DNA of 64,000 nt. Source: Hyphomicrobiales bacterium. GTDB taxonomy: Bacteria; Pseudomonadota; Alphaproteobacteria; Rhizobiales; Beijerinckiaceae. Position 1 is the stretch's first letter. Each line of letters starts with the position of its first letter. The DNA is taken from the NCBI GenBank assembly GCA_027489955.1, contig JAIXYZ010000013.1, forward strand, positions 186,001 to 250,000, read 5' to 3'. This document shows, piece by piece, positions 49,936 through 58,158 of the stretch. The notes under the pieces were generated by a model that did not search any database, had not been told where the DNA came from, and worked only from the letters and a program-made list of their open reading frames with translations. The translations under genes and the position numbers were made by a program.

Positions 49936-50790
49936 ATGGCAAGCACTCGATCAGGGCGCAAGGGCAGCGTAACGCGCGGCATCGGTGCGGATACCGGGCC
50001 GCAGGCCGCTCCCGGCCGCGAGGCCCTGCGGCTGCTGGCCGCCCTGGCCCGGACCGGCGCCTATGCCTTCCACGGTCCGGCGGGCGGGCTCGTCGCCCGG
50101 CGCGAGGCGGGCGGCGTCTCCCTCGGCGGCGGCGCGTTTCCCGACGCGGCCGGCGCCGCCCTCGTCGCGGACGATCTCGCCCGCTGGGAAGGCACGGCGG
50201 GCCAGCCCGTCCTGCGCATCACCGAACCGGGCCGGGCGCGTCTTGCGCGGTCCGAAGGCGGGGATCACCCTTTCGCCGCGCAGCATCGCGAGGAGACGCG
50301 CGCCGCCGGTCCAGACGGGGAACCCGTTCGCATCAATGCCGCCGAGAGCCCGCTGGACTGGCTGCGCCGCCGGCAGGGCGGGGGCGGGCTCATCGACGAG
50401 GCCGGGTTCGCCGCGGGCGAGCGCCTGCGGCGGGACCTGACGCTCGCCGCCATGCTGCCGGCGGTCACGGCGCGCTGGGACCCGGTTCCGTCCGAGGGGC
50501 GGGGAGGGCGCGATCCCGGCTCGGCCACGGAACGGACGATCGCCGCGCGCCAGCGGGTCCGCCGCGCGCTGGACGGTGTCGGCCCGGACTTCGCGGGCCT
50601 GCTGGTGGATGTCTGCGGATTCCTGAAGGGCCTTCAGCAGGTGGAGGCCGAGCGCGGCTGGCCGCCCCGGGCGGGAAAGGTCGTGCTGGCGCTCGCTCTG
50701 GGGCGGCTGGCGGCGCATTACGGGCTGAAGGCCGAGGCCGCCGGGCCCGACCGCTCCCGCGGGATCGCGGCCTGGCGGGAGGCCGGCTGA
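49936..50790 (+). CDS. DUF6456 domain protein
   Basis: A 284-residue protein next to mucR. The N-terminal half (about 20-110) has winged-helix-like spacing (REALRLLAALARTGAYAF). The C-terminal DUF6456 half (about 130-270) contains NAAESPLDWLRRRQGGGG, RRDLTLAAMLPAVTARWD, and DVCGFLKGLQQVEAERGWPPRAGKVVLALALGRLAAHYG. The family is common in Rhizobiales and probably binds nucleic acid, but its function is unknown. AGGAGAGG lies directly upstream of ATG 49936. Confidence 0.85.
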   Translation: MASTRSGRKGSVTRGIGADTGPQAAPGREALRLLAALARTGAYAFHGPAGGLVARREAGGVSLGGGAFPDAAGAALVADDLARWEGTAGQPVLRITEPGRARLARSEGGDHPFAAQHREETRAAGPDGEPVRINAAESPLDWLRRRQGGGGLIDEAGFAAGERLRRDLTLAAMLPAVTARWDPVPSEGRGGRDPGSATERTIAARQRVRRALDGVGPDFAGLLVDVCGFLKGLQQVEAERGWPPRAGKVVLALALGRLAAHYGLKAEAAGPDRSRGIAAWREAG

Positions 50791-50793
50791 GCG

Positions 50794-51219
50794 TCAGGCG
50801 GCGGCGAGGGCGGCGTCGCGGCGGATGCGTTCGACCATGGAGCGCACGCCGTTGGAGCGCTGCGGCGTCAGGTGCGAGGACAGGCCGATCTCCTCGAACA
50901 GCGCGAGCGGGTCGCGCTCGGCCACCTCCTGCGGCGTAAGGCCGGAATAGAAGGCGATGATGATGGCGACCAGGCCCTGCACGATATGGGCGTCGCTCTC
51001 GCCGGCGAAATGCAGCCGCGGGCGGCCGTCCGGCCCGGGGCGGACGTCCGTGCGCAGCCAGACCTGGCTCGCGCAGCCGCGGACCTTGTTCGCCTCGGTG
51101 CGGTCGGCTTCGGGAAGCGGGGGCATCTGCTTGCCCACCTCGATCACGTAGCGATAGCGGTCCTCCCAGTCGTCGAGCAGGGCGAACGTATCGATGATCT
51201 CTTGCAGCGTGGCGGGCAT
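50794..51219 (-). CDS. sufE: SufE family sulfur acceptor
   Basis: A 141-residue protein that accepts persulfide sulfur from the SufS desulfurase for iron-sulfur cluster assembly. The active Cys is in NKVRGCASQVWL. Other signatures are EIIDTFALLDDWEDRYRYVIEVG, ESDAHIVQGLVAIIIAFYSG and a C-terminal SSHLTPQRSNGVRSMVERIR. No sufBCDS genes are in this window. ATG 51219 is used over 51246. It is convergent with DUF6456, leaving 3 nt. Confidence 0.95.
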   Translation of the reverse strand: MPATLQEIIDTFALLDDWEDRYRYVIEVGKQMPPLPEADRTEANKVRGCASQVWLRTDVRPGPDGRPRLHFAGESDAHIVQGLVAIIIAFYSGLTPQEVAERDPLALFEEIGLSSHLTPQRSNGVRSMVERIRRDAALAAA

Positions 51220-51273
51220 GGCGTTCCGGTGCGGTGAGCGCCCCATATAGGCGCGTTCGCCCGGACTGACGAG

Positions 51274-51498
51274 TCAGCGCGCCAGCATGTCCTTGGCCGC
51301 GGAGGCCGCCGCGGCGAGCCTGGCCATCGCCTGAAGGTCGAGTCCCCCGCGCTGCGCCTTTGCCAGCGCCTCGCCCGTTTCCTGCGCCTGGCGCAGGGCG
51401 GGGCTGGCCATCAATTCGGCCTCCGCCCGTCCGTCGCGCAACGGCGACCAGGCGTAGACGAGGGCGATGGCAAGGCCGCAGCGCAGCAGGAAGGACAT
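51274..51498 (-). CDS. Small DUF5330-like protein
   Basis: A 74-residue protein with an N-terminal hydrophobic helix (residues 1-17, MSFLLRCGLAIALVYAW) and a helical Ala-rich body. Small proteins of this shape, annotated DUF5330, are common in Rhizobiales. No clear ribosome site is seen, and the family match is by size and N-terminal pattern only. It lies 54 nt upstream of sufE on the same strand. Confidence 0.6.
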   Translation of the reverse strand: MSFLLRCGLAIALVYAWSPLRDGRAEAELMASPALRQAQETGEALAKAQRGGLDLQAMARLAAAASAAKDMLAR

Positions 51499-51696
51499 GG
51501 CGTCTTGGACCGTCGGAAGGAAACGACATGCGCATCATGACGCGCGCCGGTGGAGATCGCGTGTGGCTTTTTCAGCGAATGATCGGTGTCGCGTTGACCC
51601 GGCGTTCACCATGCCGGTCCGGCAGGTCACTTCCCGTTTACGCTAAGCGACGAATTGTCGGTTCGCAGCGCCTGCGGGCCGTCCGGCGCCCGTCCT

Positions 51697-51711
51697 TTAG
51701 CGTTGGCTTAA
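51697..51711 (+). promoter_or_regulatory. CtrA-type box before the DivJ-like kinase
   Basis: TTAG (51697-51700), a 7-nt spacer, then TTAA (51708-51711): one base from the CtrA consensus TTAA-N7-TTAA. It lies just before the first possible GTG start (51719), suggesting the true start may be downstream, at GTG 51779 or ATG 51887. Confidence 0.55.
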
Positions 51712-51718
51712 ACCGCTG

Positions 51719-53596
51719 GTGCCAGTGTCCGGTTCAAGACAGACAGGGACGCGCGAAACAGGCGCGATCGGGTTCCACGTGTTGCGTTCGCCGGCATCCA
51801 TCGCCGCTTTGGAAGACCGTCTGGCCTCGCTCGTCCATCCGGGCGCCGCGGCCGACGCGGCCGAGCGTGCGCGCCACGTACGCTTCATGACGAGCCGGCT
51901 GGCCGTGGGTCTCGCCGCGCTGGCGCTCCTGCCGCTCTACCTCGCCGTATTCGGCCGCCTCGCCCCCATGGAAATGCTGGTCGCGGGCCTGGCGCTCATG
52001 CCGCTTGCGGCGGTCGCGCTCCTGTCCGCCACCGGCCGGATCGACCTTGCCCACGCGGCGTCCTCGGTGGCGCTGGCGGGCATCGTCGTCGCCGTCGCGG
52101 TTCCCACCGGCGGGCTGCAATCGCCCGCGCTGGTCGCGCTCCTACTGGTTCCGCTCGAGGCCGTCCTGTCCGGCTCCCGCCGGGCGATCCTGGCAACCGT
52201 GCTCGTGTCCGGCGCGGCGCTTGCCGCCGTGGCTGCCGTGGATGCCGGCGTCGCCGCTCCGGCTTCCCACGGCGCCGCCCGTCTCGCCGGCCCGGTCGCG
52301 GTGCTGCTCGTCATCGCCCGCGCGGCCTGGATCGGCTGGTCCCTCTGCGGCCAGGCCGACCGCGCGGCGCGGATGGCCGACGGGCGCGATGCCCGCCAGC
52401 AGGCCGTGCTCGATGCCATCCGCGACGTCGTCGTCTGGCAGACGCCGAACGGCCATGTGGGCTTTGCCAGCGCCGCCGCCGAGCGGCTCCTGGGCGCGAC
52501 GCCCCGTTCGCTCGTGGGCCGCGGCCTGTTCGAGCGCGTCCATGTCGCCGACCGGCCCGCCTACCTGAATGCGCTCGCCGAGGCGGGTCGCAGGCCGGGC
52601 GAAGCTGTGGTCGAGGTCCGGCTGCGCCGGGACGGCGCTGCGGGCAACGCCGGTGCGCCGCACTTCGTGTGGGTCGAGATGGCCGCGCGCCGGGCCGACA
52701 TCCCGGGCGCCGAGCCGGTCGTCGTCAGCGTCCTGCACGACATCGGCGAGCGCAAGGCGCAGGAAGCCGCCGCCGAGGAGGCGCGGACCGAATCCGCCCG
52801 CGCGGTGGAGATGAAGGACCGCTTCCTGGCGACCGTGAGCCACGAGCTGCGCACGCCGCTCAATGCGATCATCGGCTTCTCGGAGATCCTGGGCGGCGAC
52901 GCCATCGGCGTGGTCGACGAAGCCCGGCGCAAGGAATATGCGGGGATCATCCGCACCTCGGGCGAGCATCTGCTCGACATTGTCAACGCACTGCTCAACG
53001 TCTCCAAGATCGAGAGCGGGTCGTTCGACATCACGCCCGAGCCCTTCGACATGCGCCAGCTCGCCCATGCCTGCTGCGACCTCGTCCAGCTGAAGGCCGA
53101 TGGCGGCTGCATCAACCTCGTTCGGGACTGGTCCGCCGACCTGCCCGAGGTCGTGGCCGATCCGCGCGCCTGCCGCCAGATCCTCATCAACCTGCTGTCC
53201 AACGCCCTGAAGTTCACGCCCTCCGGCGGAACGGTGACGGTGTCGCTGCGCCGGATCGGCGACGAACTGGTCATGTCCGTCCGCGATACCGGCATCGGCA
53301 TCGCGGAGGCCGACCTCGGCCGTATCGGCGACCCCTTCTTCCAGGCGCGCTCGTCCTACGACCGGCCCTACGAGGGCACGGGCCTCGGCCTGTCGGTCGT
53401 GCGCGGCTTCGTCGGCCTGCATCGCGGCCGTATGTCGGTGGAGACCGCGCCCGAGCAGGGCACCGTGGTGACGATCACCCTGCCGCTCGATTGCCGGACG
53501 GACGCGCCGAGCCTCGCTGGCCCGGCCACCATCCATGCCATTCCCCGCGCGCCCCGCGCCGGCGCCGCCCCCGTCCCCCTGAAGAGGATCGCCTGA
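51719..53596 (+). CDS. DivJ-like PAS sensor histidine kinase
   Basis: Up to 625 residues, with about six membrane helices (60-220), a PAS domain (about 230-345), HisKA with H375 in SHELRTPLNAIIGFSE, and HATPase (NLLSNALKFTP, DTGIGIAEADL, GTGLGLSVV). The region following the H-box, KEYAGIIRTSGEHLLDIVN and LNVSKIESGSFD, resembles the DivJ/PleC group that sets DivK phosphorylation in the cell cycle. Neighbours (peptidoglycan-binding protein, DUF1491, DUF2336) fit the DivJ locus of Rhizobiales as I recall it. The start is uncertain: GTG 51719, GTG 51779 or ATG 51887. Confidence 0.8.
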   Translation: MPVSGSRQTGTRETGAIGFHVLRSPASIAALEDRLASLVHPGAAADAAERARHVRFMTSRLAVGLAALALLPLYLAVFGRLAPMEMLVAGLALMPLAAVALLSATGRIDLAHAASSVALAGIVVAVAVPTGGLQSPALVALLLVPLEAVLSGSRRAILATVLVSGAALAAVAAVDAGVAAPASHGAARLAGPVAVLLVIARAAWIGWSLCGQADRAARMADGRDARQQAVLDAIRDVVVWQTPNGHVGFASAAAERLLGATPRSLVGRGLFERVHVADRPAYLNALAEAGRRPGEAVVEVRLRRDGAAGNAGAPHFVWVEMAARRADIPGAEPVVVSVLHDIGERKAQEAAAEEARTESARAVEMKDRFLATVSHELRTPLNAIIGFSEILGGDAIGVVDEARRKEYAGIIRTSGEHLLDIVNALLNVSKIESGSFDITPEPFDMRQLAHACCDLVQLKADGGCINLVRDWSADLPEVVADPRACRQILINLLSNALKFTPSGGTVTVSLRRIGDELVMSVRDTGIGIAEADLGRIGDPFFQARSSYDRPYEGTGLGLSVVRGFVGLHRGRMSVETAPEQGTVVTITLPLDCRTDAPSLAGPATIHAIPRAPRAGAAPVPLKRIA

Positions 53597-53597
53597 C

Positions 53598-54311
53598 ATG
53601 AACGCCCATGGCTACGCGCCCGCCTATGCCGGAGAGGGACGCCCCGCCGGCCGCCGCGCGCCGCCGAGGCGGTCGGCAGGGCTCGCCGCGCTGCTGCTGG
53701 AGAGCGCGGCCCGCCGTCCGTTCCGCACCGTGGGAATCCTCCTGGCGACGATCATGGCCGGGTTCATCGTCGTGAACGCGGTCGGCCTGCAGGAACGCCG
53801 CCATCCCGCGCCGCTCTTCGCAATCCGTTCGCCCGAGCAGGTCGCGCCCGCGCAGCCGCGCCAGGCCCAGCCGCAGCCCGCCACGCAGGCCCAGCCGCAG
53901 GCCGACCGCCGCGCCCCGGCGATCGAGCCGCCGGCGCGCCCGCAGGACCTCGGAACCGCCCCGCATGCGCCGCCTGCCGCCCAGCCGGCGTCGGGACGGC
54001 ACGATCCCATCGGCGACCTGCTGCGCGGGAATGCTCCAGCGCCTGCCGCACGGCCTGCCGCTCCGCCCGCGCAGCCCGTCGTCGCGCGGGAGCCGGACGC
54101 GGTGCCCGCCGCCAACCAGCGGATCGCGTCGGCCCAGCGGGCGCTGACCAAGCTCGGCTATGGCCCGCTCAAGGCGGACGGCGTCGTCGGCATCGGCACG
54201 CGCCTGGCGCTGGAGAATTTCGAGAAGGACCGGCGACTGCCGCTGACGGGCGAACTCTCGCCCCGCGTCGCGCGCGAACTGCAGGCTGCATCCGGCATCG
54301 CCATCGAGTAA
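53598..54311 (+). CDS. Membrane-anchored peptidoglycan-binding domain protein
   Basis: A 237-residue protein: basic N terminus, one membrane helix (about 43-63), a long Pro/Ala/Gln linker (75-170), and a C-terminal peptidoglycan-binding domain (IASAQRALTKLGYGPLKADG, GIGTRLALENFEKDRRLP). It spans the inner membrane and probably touches the cell wall. It begins 1 nt after the kinase stop, so both are made together, which suggests a link between kinase signalling and the wall. Confidence 0.88.
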   Translation: MNAHGYAPAYAGEGRPAGRRAPPRRSAGLAALLLESAARRPFRTVGILLATIMAGFIVVNAVGLQERRHPAPLFAIRSPEQVAPAQPRQAQPQPATQAQPQADRRAPAIEPPARPQDLGTAPHAPPAAQPASGRHDPIGDLLRGNAPAPAARPAAPPAQPVVAREPDAVPAANQRIASAQRALTKLGYGPLKADGVVGIGTRLALENFEKDRRLPLTGELSPRVARELQAASGIAIE

Positions 54312-54349
54312 GCCTCGTCCCGCGGCACCACGCCGCCGGGGACGTCTCC

Positions 54350-54697
54350 ATGCGCCTGCGCAGCGATATCTGGGTCGCGGCCTATATCCGCCGTCGCAAC
54401 GGCGAGGCGACGCCGGCCATGCTCCGCCGCCGGGGCGTGGCCGAGGCGGGATCCATCTTCGTCAAGATCGACCGGCTGGACGGCACCGCCGCCCTGTTCG
54501 GCCCGGCGCCCCAGAGCCTCCTGGAGCCCGACGAGGCGGGACGGCTGTTCGCGCCGGTCTTCACGGACGTGTTCGTGCCCATTCCCGACGTGGAAGACCG
54601 GATCGCGCGCGAGATCGGGTTCGATCCGGATATCTGGATCGTCGAGGTCGAGGACCCCCAGGGCCGCCCGCTTCTGGACATGCCCAAGGGCGTGTGA
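54350..54697 (+). CDS. DUF1491 family protein
   Basis: A 115-residue protein matching DUF1491: RLRSDIWVAAYIRRRNGEA, SIFVKIDRLDG, and DPDIWIVEVEDPQGRPLL. The function is unknown. It lies 38 nt after the peptidoglycan-binding gene and ends 4 nt from the convergent DUF2336 gene. Confidence 0.9.
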   Translation: MRLRSDIWVAAYIRRRNGEATPAMLRRRGVAEAGSIFVKIDRLDGTAALFGPAPQSLLEPDEAGRLFAPVFTDVFVPIPDVEDRIAREIGFDPDIWIVEVEDPQGRPLLDMPKGV

Positions 54698-54701
54698 CGG
54701 C

Positions 54702-55904
54702 TCAGGCGCCGGACCGTCGCGGCACCACCGACCGCATGTTGGCAGGCTGGCGCACGCCCGCGCCGCCCGCTGCCTGCCCCGGGGCCGTGCGCGCGCCCGA
54801 AGGCGCCATCGCCGGCTGATGGGTGCCGGCGCGGCCGGGAAGCCGGTCGAGCCCGGCGACCGCAGCCAGGATGCGCTCCGCCACAGGGCGCGGCGTGTCC
54901 CGCACCCGGTCGACGAGCGTGAAGACCCGTTCGACGGAATGGGCGATGGCAGGCTCGCGGTTGAGGAAGATCGCGGCGGCATCCATGCCGCTCAGCCCCA
55001 GGGAGGCCAGTGCCACCGCCAGCATCTCGCCCGTCGGGTCCGCAAGGATGCGGCCGACATCCTCGAGGGAGGCGTCCGCCGCCGCCGCCAAGGCCTGGCG
55101 GAACCCGCCTTCGTCCCTGGCGCGGGCCAGCGCAACGAGATCGGCGAGGCTCGGTGCATCGGCCGGCCGGCCCGTCCGGTCCAGTCCGGACAGGGCGGCG
55201 AAGGCCGTGCGGATCGCCGCGCGGTCGCCATCGCCCGCATGCGGATAGAGCGGCGCCTTGTCCAGCGGCGTCAGGTCCGTGCGGGCGGCCAGCCGCCGCG
55301 CCAGCGTCTCGTCCGAGCGCGCGCGGGCGATGAGCCGGTCGAGCGCCGCCCGGTCCAGCGTGATGGCGGAATTGGCCGCGAGGGCGGCGTCCAGCGCGGC
55401 GTTCTCCCGGTCCAGGAGAAGCCCGATCGTGGCGGGCCGGAGATCGGCGCGGCCGGCGACGGCTTCCGCCATCGTATCCAGGCCCGAGGCGGCGATGGCC
55501 TCCATGTCCGCCTCGTCCATGCGCCAGAGGCCTTGCACGACGGCCGCGGCGACGGGTCCTCCGCGCGCGAGCAGAGCCGCGACGATGGCGGGCGGCGTCT
55601 CCGGGCAGGGGGCGAGCCGCTCGGCGATCGACACCAGGTCCGCGTCGGCGACGAGCGGAATGACGCCGAGCGCGAAAGTCTCGAACGCGCCGATCGTCAC
55701 GGGCGAATGGCTCATCGCGCCCACGAACAGGTCGGTCTGCACGCGCAGCAGCATGGCGTGCGTGCCCGCACCGCCCTCCCGCGCCTGGCGGAGCAGGTTG
55801 GGCAGGTCGGCGATGTCCCGCTCAGGGGTCGGCGAGACAGGGAGCGAGGGAGACAGAGGGGCGGGCATGGACGCGCGATCGGCTCGAGGATGTGATTCCA
55901 CCAT
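54702..55904 (-). CDS. DUF2336 domain protein
   Basis: A 400-residue, leucine- and alanine-rich helical protein of the DUF2336 family, with repeats resembling HEAT-like helices, e.g. the segments around LVSIAERLAPCPETPPAIVAAL and LDRLIARARSDETLARRLA (each given in part). The role is unknown; these genes often sit near DivJ-type kinases. ATG 55904 is annotated, but ATG 55868 is also possible because a CtrA-type box lies only 12 nt from 55904. Confidence 0.82.
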   Translation of the reverse strand: MVESHPRADRASMPAPLSPSLPVSPTPERDIADLPNLLRQAREGGAGTHAMLLRVQTDLFVGAMSHSPVTIGAFETFALGVIPLVADADLVSIAERLAPCPETPPAIVAALLARGGPVAAAVVQGLWRMDEADMEAIAASGLDTMAEAVAGRADLRPATIGLLLDRENAALDAALAANSAITLDRAALDRLIARARSDETLARRLAARTDLTPLDKAPLYPHAGDGDRAAIRTAFAALSGLDRTGRPADAPSLADLVALARARDEGGFRQALAAAADASLEDVGRILADPTGEMLAVALASLGLSGMDAAAIFLNREPAIAHSVERVFTLVDRVRDTPRPVAERILAAVAGLDRLPGRAGTHQPAMAPSGARTAPGQAAGGAGVRQPANMRSVVPRRSGA

Positions 55905-55916
55905 GGCCGACGTTCG

Positions 55917-55931
55917 TTAGAGCTTCGTTAA
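55917..55931. promoter_or_regulatory. CtrA-type box between DUF2336 and the 56013 gene
   Basis: TTAG (55917-55920), 7 nt, TTAA (55928-55931): the same half-site pair as at 51697. It lies 81 nt before ATG 56013 and 12 nt from the DUF2336 ATG, so it could serve either divergent gene; spacing favours the rightward one. Confidence 0.55.
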
Positions 55932-56012
55932 CCTTGACGAATTCTGAATGGGCGCGGCCGCCGATGGCGCCGTGACCGACGAGCAAGAAGGGGATCGCAG
56001 CAGGAGAATCCC

Positions 56013-56201
56013 ATGGCCATAGCGAAACTGACGGAAAGCGCGGACATCCTCGCCTTCCCGGTCCACCGCGTCGCAGCCGCCCGCACCGAGCCGGGAAGCC
56101 AGGCGACCATCCTTTTCTTCACGGGCGTGCGCTACGAGCGCCACCCCGCTCCGCAGGCGCGCCGCGACGGCTCCCGTCCCGCCCGCAAGCGCCGCGGGTG
56201 A
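56013..56201 (+). CDS. Conserved small hypothetical protein
   Basis: A 62-residue protein, basic at the C terminus (ARRDGSRPARKRRG), with the central segment TILFFTGVRYER. No membrane helix is seen. GGAGAATCCC precedes the ATG, and a CtrA-type box lies 81 nt upstream. Its stop overlaps the next gene's GTG by 4 nt, so the two form a unit. I do not know its function. Confidence 0.7.
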   Translation: MAIAKLTESADILAFPVHRVAAARTEPGSQATILFFTGVRYERHPAPQARRDGSRPARKRRG

Positions 56202-57028
56202 GGCCGGACGCTCCCACGCATCCCTCCCGGCCGACGCGCCGCCCGGCCGCCGGACCGATCCTGCGCGCTTCGCTTCTGGCCCTTCTGGCCGGCGGGTGCG
56301 GCATGAACGGCGATTTCGGCCGTCCGGCTCCCTCGATCTGGCGCGACACGTTCCTGCCCGCGGCGGGATTTGCATCCGGCGCCGCCCGGGGCGAGCCGCC
56401 ATCGACCTTCTCTCTGACCGACGACGAGCAGCAGATGCGCGACCGCGCCTGGCGCTACATCATGCCGGCGCACGAGAAGTCCTATTTCTATCGGGTGCTC
56501 GGGGAACTGGCGCGGACCCACGTCCTGCCCAAGGAAGCCGTGGTCCCCGATCCCGCGATCTACAAGCGCGCCATCGGCGCCGATACCCGCTCCCCCGTCT
56601 CGCGCTACCGCCGGCTCACCGACGATATCGACGCCGACCGCGCGCTCATCCCGCCCTTCGCCGCCGTGACCGCCCGGGTCGAGGCGGCCGACGACATCCG
56701 CCGCGGGGCCATGCGCCATCTCTCGGTGCAGGGCTACGAGCGGGAGAATGCCGAGCTGCGCCTGGCGGAGAATCTCGGTCTTGCGATCTGGGTCTGCGAG
56801 CTCATCGCCCAGCGCATCGAGGCCTACGACGTCGCGCTCAACGGCCTGATCGTCGAGGTGCCTCACAAGATCGCCATCGAGAGCGAGCGCGCCCTGACGC
56901 GCCTGAAGGACGAGGCGGGCCGGTTCTGCGCCTCCCGCTGGCGCCTGCTCGAACTGCGCCGCCACGACGCAGATCGCGGCCCGCGGCCGCGCCGGGGCGT
57001 CGGCGAGCCCATCGTCACGAAGGGCTGA
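56198..57028 (+). CDS. Putative lipoprotein of unknown function
   Basis: A 276-residue protein starting with GTG 56198, with a lipobox-like LLAGGC near residue 34 after an Arg-rich leader. The rest is soluble and helical, with conserved-looking SLTDDEQQMRDRAWRYIMPAHEK (in part), SPVSRYRRLTDDIDAD and LGLAIWVCELIAQRIEAYD. I do not recognise the family. It is coupled to the small gene at 56013, so the same CtrA-type box may control it. Confidence 0.75.
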   Translation: MRPDAPTHPSRPTRRPAAGPILRASLLALLAGGCGMNGDFGRPAPSIWRDTFLPAAGFASGAARGEPPSTFSLTDDEQQMRDRAWRYIMPAHEKSYFYRVLGELARTHVLPKEAVVPDPAIYKRAIGADTRSPVSRYRRLTDDIDADRALIPPFAAVTARVEAADDIRRGAMRHLSVQGYERENAELRLAENLGLAIWVCELIAQRIEAYDVALNGLIVEVPHKIAIESERALTRLKDEAGRFCASRWRLLELRRHDADRGPRPRRGVGEPIVTKG

Positions 57029-57037
57029 CCGCAGGGC

Positions 57038-57586
57038 CTATTGCGGCTGGCAGGACAGGGACGAGACCAGCGCGCGCGCCTCCTCGCGCTGGCTATCGAA
57101 CGGCGCGTGGGCGCGCACGACAACGAGGCCGCGCGGCCGGTCCAGCGGCACGCGCAACTCGTTGGGCGGCGGCTCTTCCTCGCGGGCCTGCGCGGCCTCC
57201 AGCTGGCGCCGCGTCATCAGGGTGAGGTTGATGCCGCCGCGCGTCGCCGAACGATCGGACAGGGCGTAGATCACGCCGCCGAACTCCCCGTGGATCGAAA
57301 GCGACTGCACGAAGTCCCGCGTGACGATGCCGACGCGGAACGGACCGCGCGCGAGGTCGAAGGCGCAGGCCGACATCTCCACCGTCGGATCGGCGAAGCG
57401 CGGCCGCACCGCGCCGTCCTCGGCATCGAACAGCACGGTCGCGCCGATGGGGCTCGACGCCGCGATGCGCTGATAGGCGCTGCTCGTGCCGAGCCGAGGC
57501 ATGGCGAGGATCGCCACCGCATGGACCAGCGCCCCCAGGACCAGCCCGAGCACGACGGTGAGGACGGTGTTGCGCAGGCCCGTCAT
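57038..57586 (-). CDS. DUF1254 domain protein (small type)
   Basis: A 182-residue protein with an N-terminal membrane helix (about 6-28) and a periplasmic domain containing GATVLFDAEDGAVRPRFADP and CAFDLARGPFRVGI. In Rhizobiales such genes occur in tandem with DUF1214 genes. The function is unknown. Its ATG overlaps the DUF1214 stop by 4 nt (ATGA), and it is the last gene of the PBP1A unit. Confidence 0.78.
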   Translation of the reverse strand: MTGLRNTVLTVVLGLVLGALVHAVAILAMPRLGTSSAYQRIAASSPIGATVLFDAEDGAVRPRFADPTVEMSACAFDLARGPFRVGIVTRDFVQSLSIHGEFGGVIYALSDRSATRGGINLTLMTRRQLEAAQAREEEPPPNELRVPLDRPRGLVVVRAHAPFDSQREEARALVSSLSCQPQ

Positions 57587-58158
57587 CGGCAGGCGAGCCT
57601 CTGGATGGCGGGCAGGGCGTCTGGCCGCAGGGAGCCGATCGCGTTGGCCACCGGCGAATCGTAGATCCGCAGCGCCAGCTCGAAGGGCTGCCCGGACGGG
57701 GCGGGGAGCCAGTTGCCGGGCTGCGGCTCCGAGGCGATCGCGATGACCGGCGGGCCGGCCACCGGCCGCAGGGCCCCGGCGGAGGTGATGGCGTGACGCT
57801 TCGACGGGTTGTCCACCAGCCTGTGGTCCCGGCCAGACAGGGTGAGGGTCCAGGCCCGGCCGGCGGGGATCTGCCCCGTGACCGCATAGGTGCAGGCGCC
57901 CGAGAGCGGCCGGCCTGACTGGTCCGTCTCGGCGATGAACAGGACGCCTTCGCCGGCGCCGAGCGGCACGTCCCCCGTGCGGGCGACGAGCGCGAGCGCA
58001 TAGGGGTCGGCGCCGCCGAGCCGCGTTCCCGAGGCGGCCCAGGGCCCGATCTGAACGAGGCCCGGCTGCCAGCCGGTGGACACGGCCCAATAGGTCGAGC
58101 CGAGCCCGACCACCGCTCCGATGAGGAGCACGGCGAGGATCTGGACGGGAGACCTCAC
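57583..58158 (-). CDS. DUF1214 domain protein
   Basis: A 191-residue protein starting at GTG 58158. It has an N-terminal membrane helix (about 4-24) and the DUF1214 features WTLTLSGRDHRLVDNPSKRH and PGNWLPAPSGQPFELALRIYD (in part). It starts within the PBP1A stop codon (GTGA overlap) and ends within the DUF1254 start, so all three are translationally coupled. The function is unknown. Confidence 0.82.
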   Translation of the reverse strand: MRSPVQILAVLLIGAVVGLGSTYWAVSTGWQPGLVQIGPWAASGTRLGGADPYALALVARTGDVPLGAGEGVLFIAETDQSGRPLSGACTYAVTGQIPAGRAWTLTLSGRDHRLVDNPSKRHAITSAGALRPVAGPPVIAIASEPQPGNWLPAPSGQPFELALRIYDSPVANAIGSLRPDALPAIQRLACR

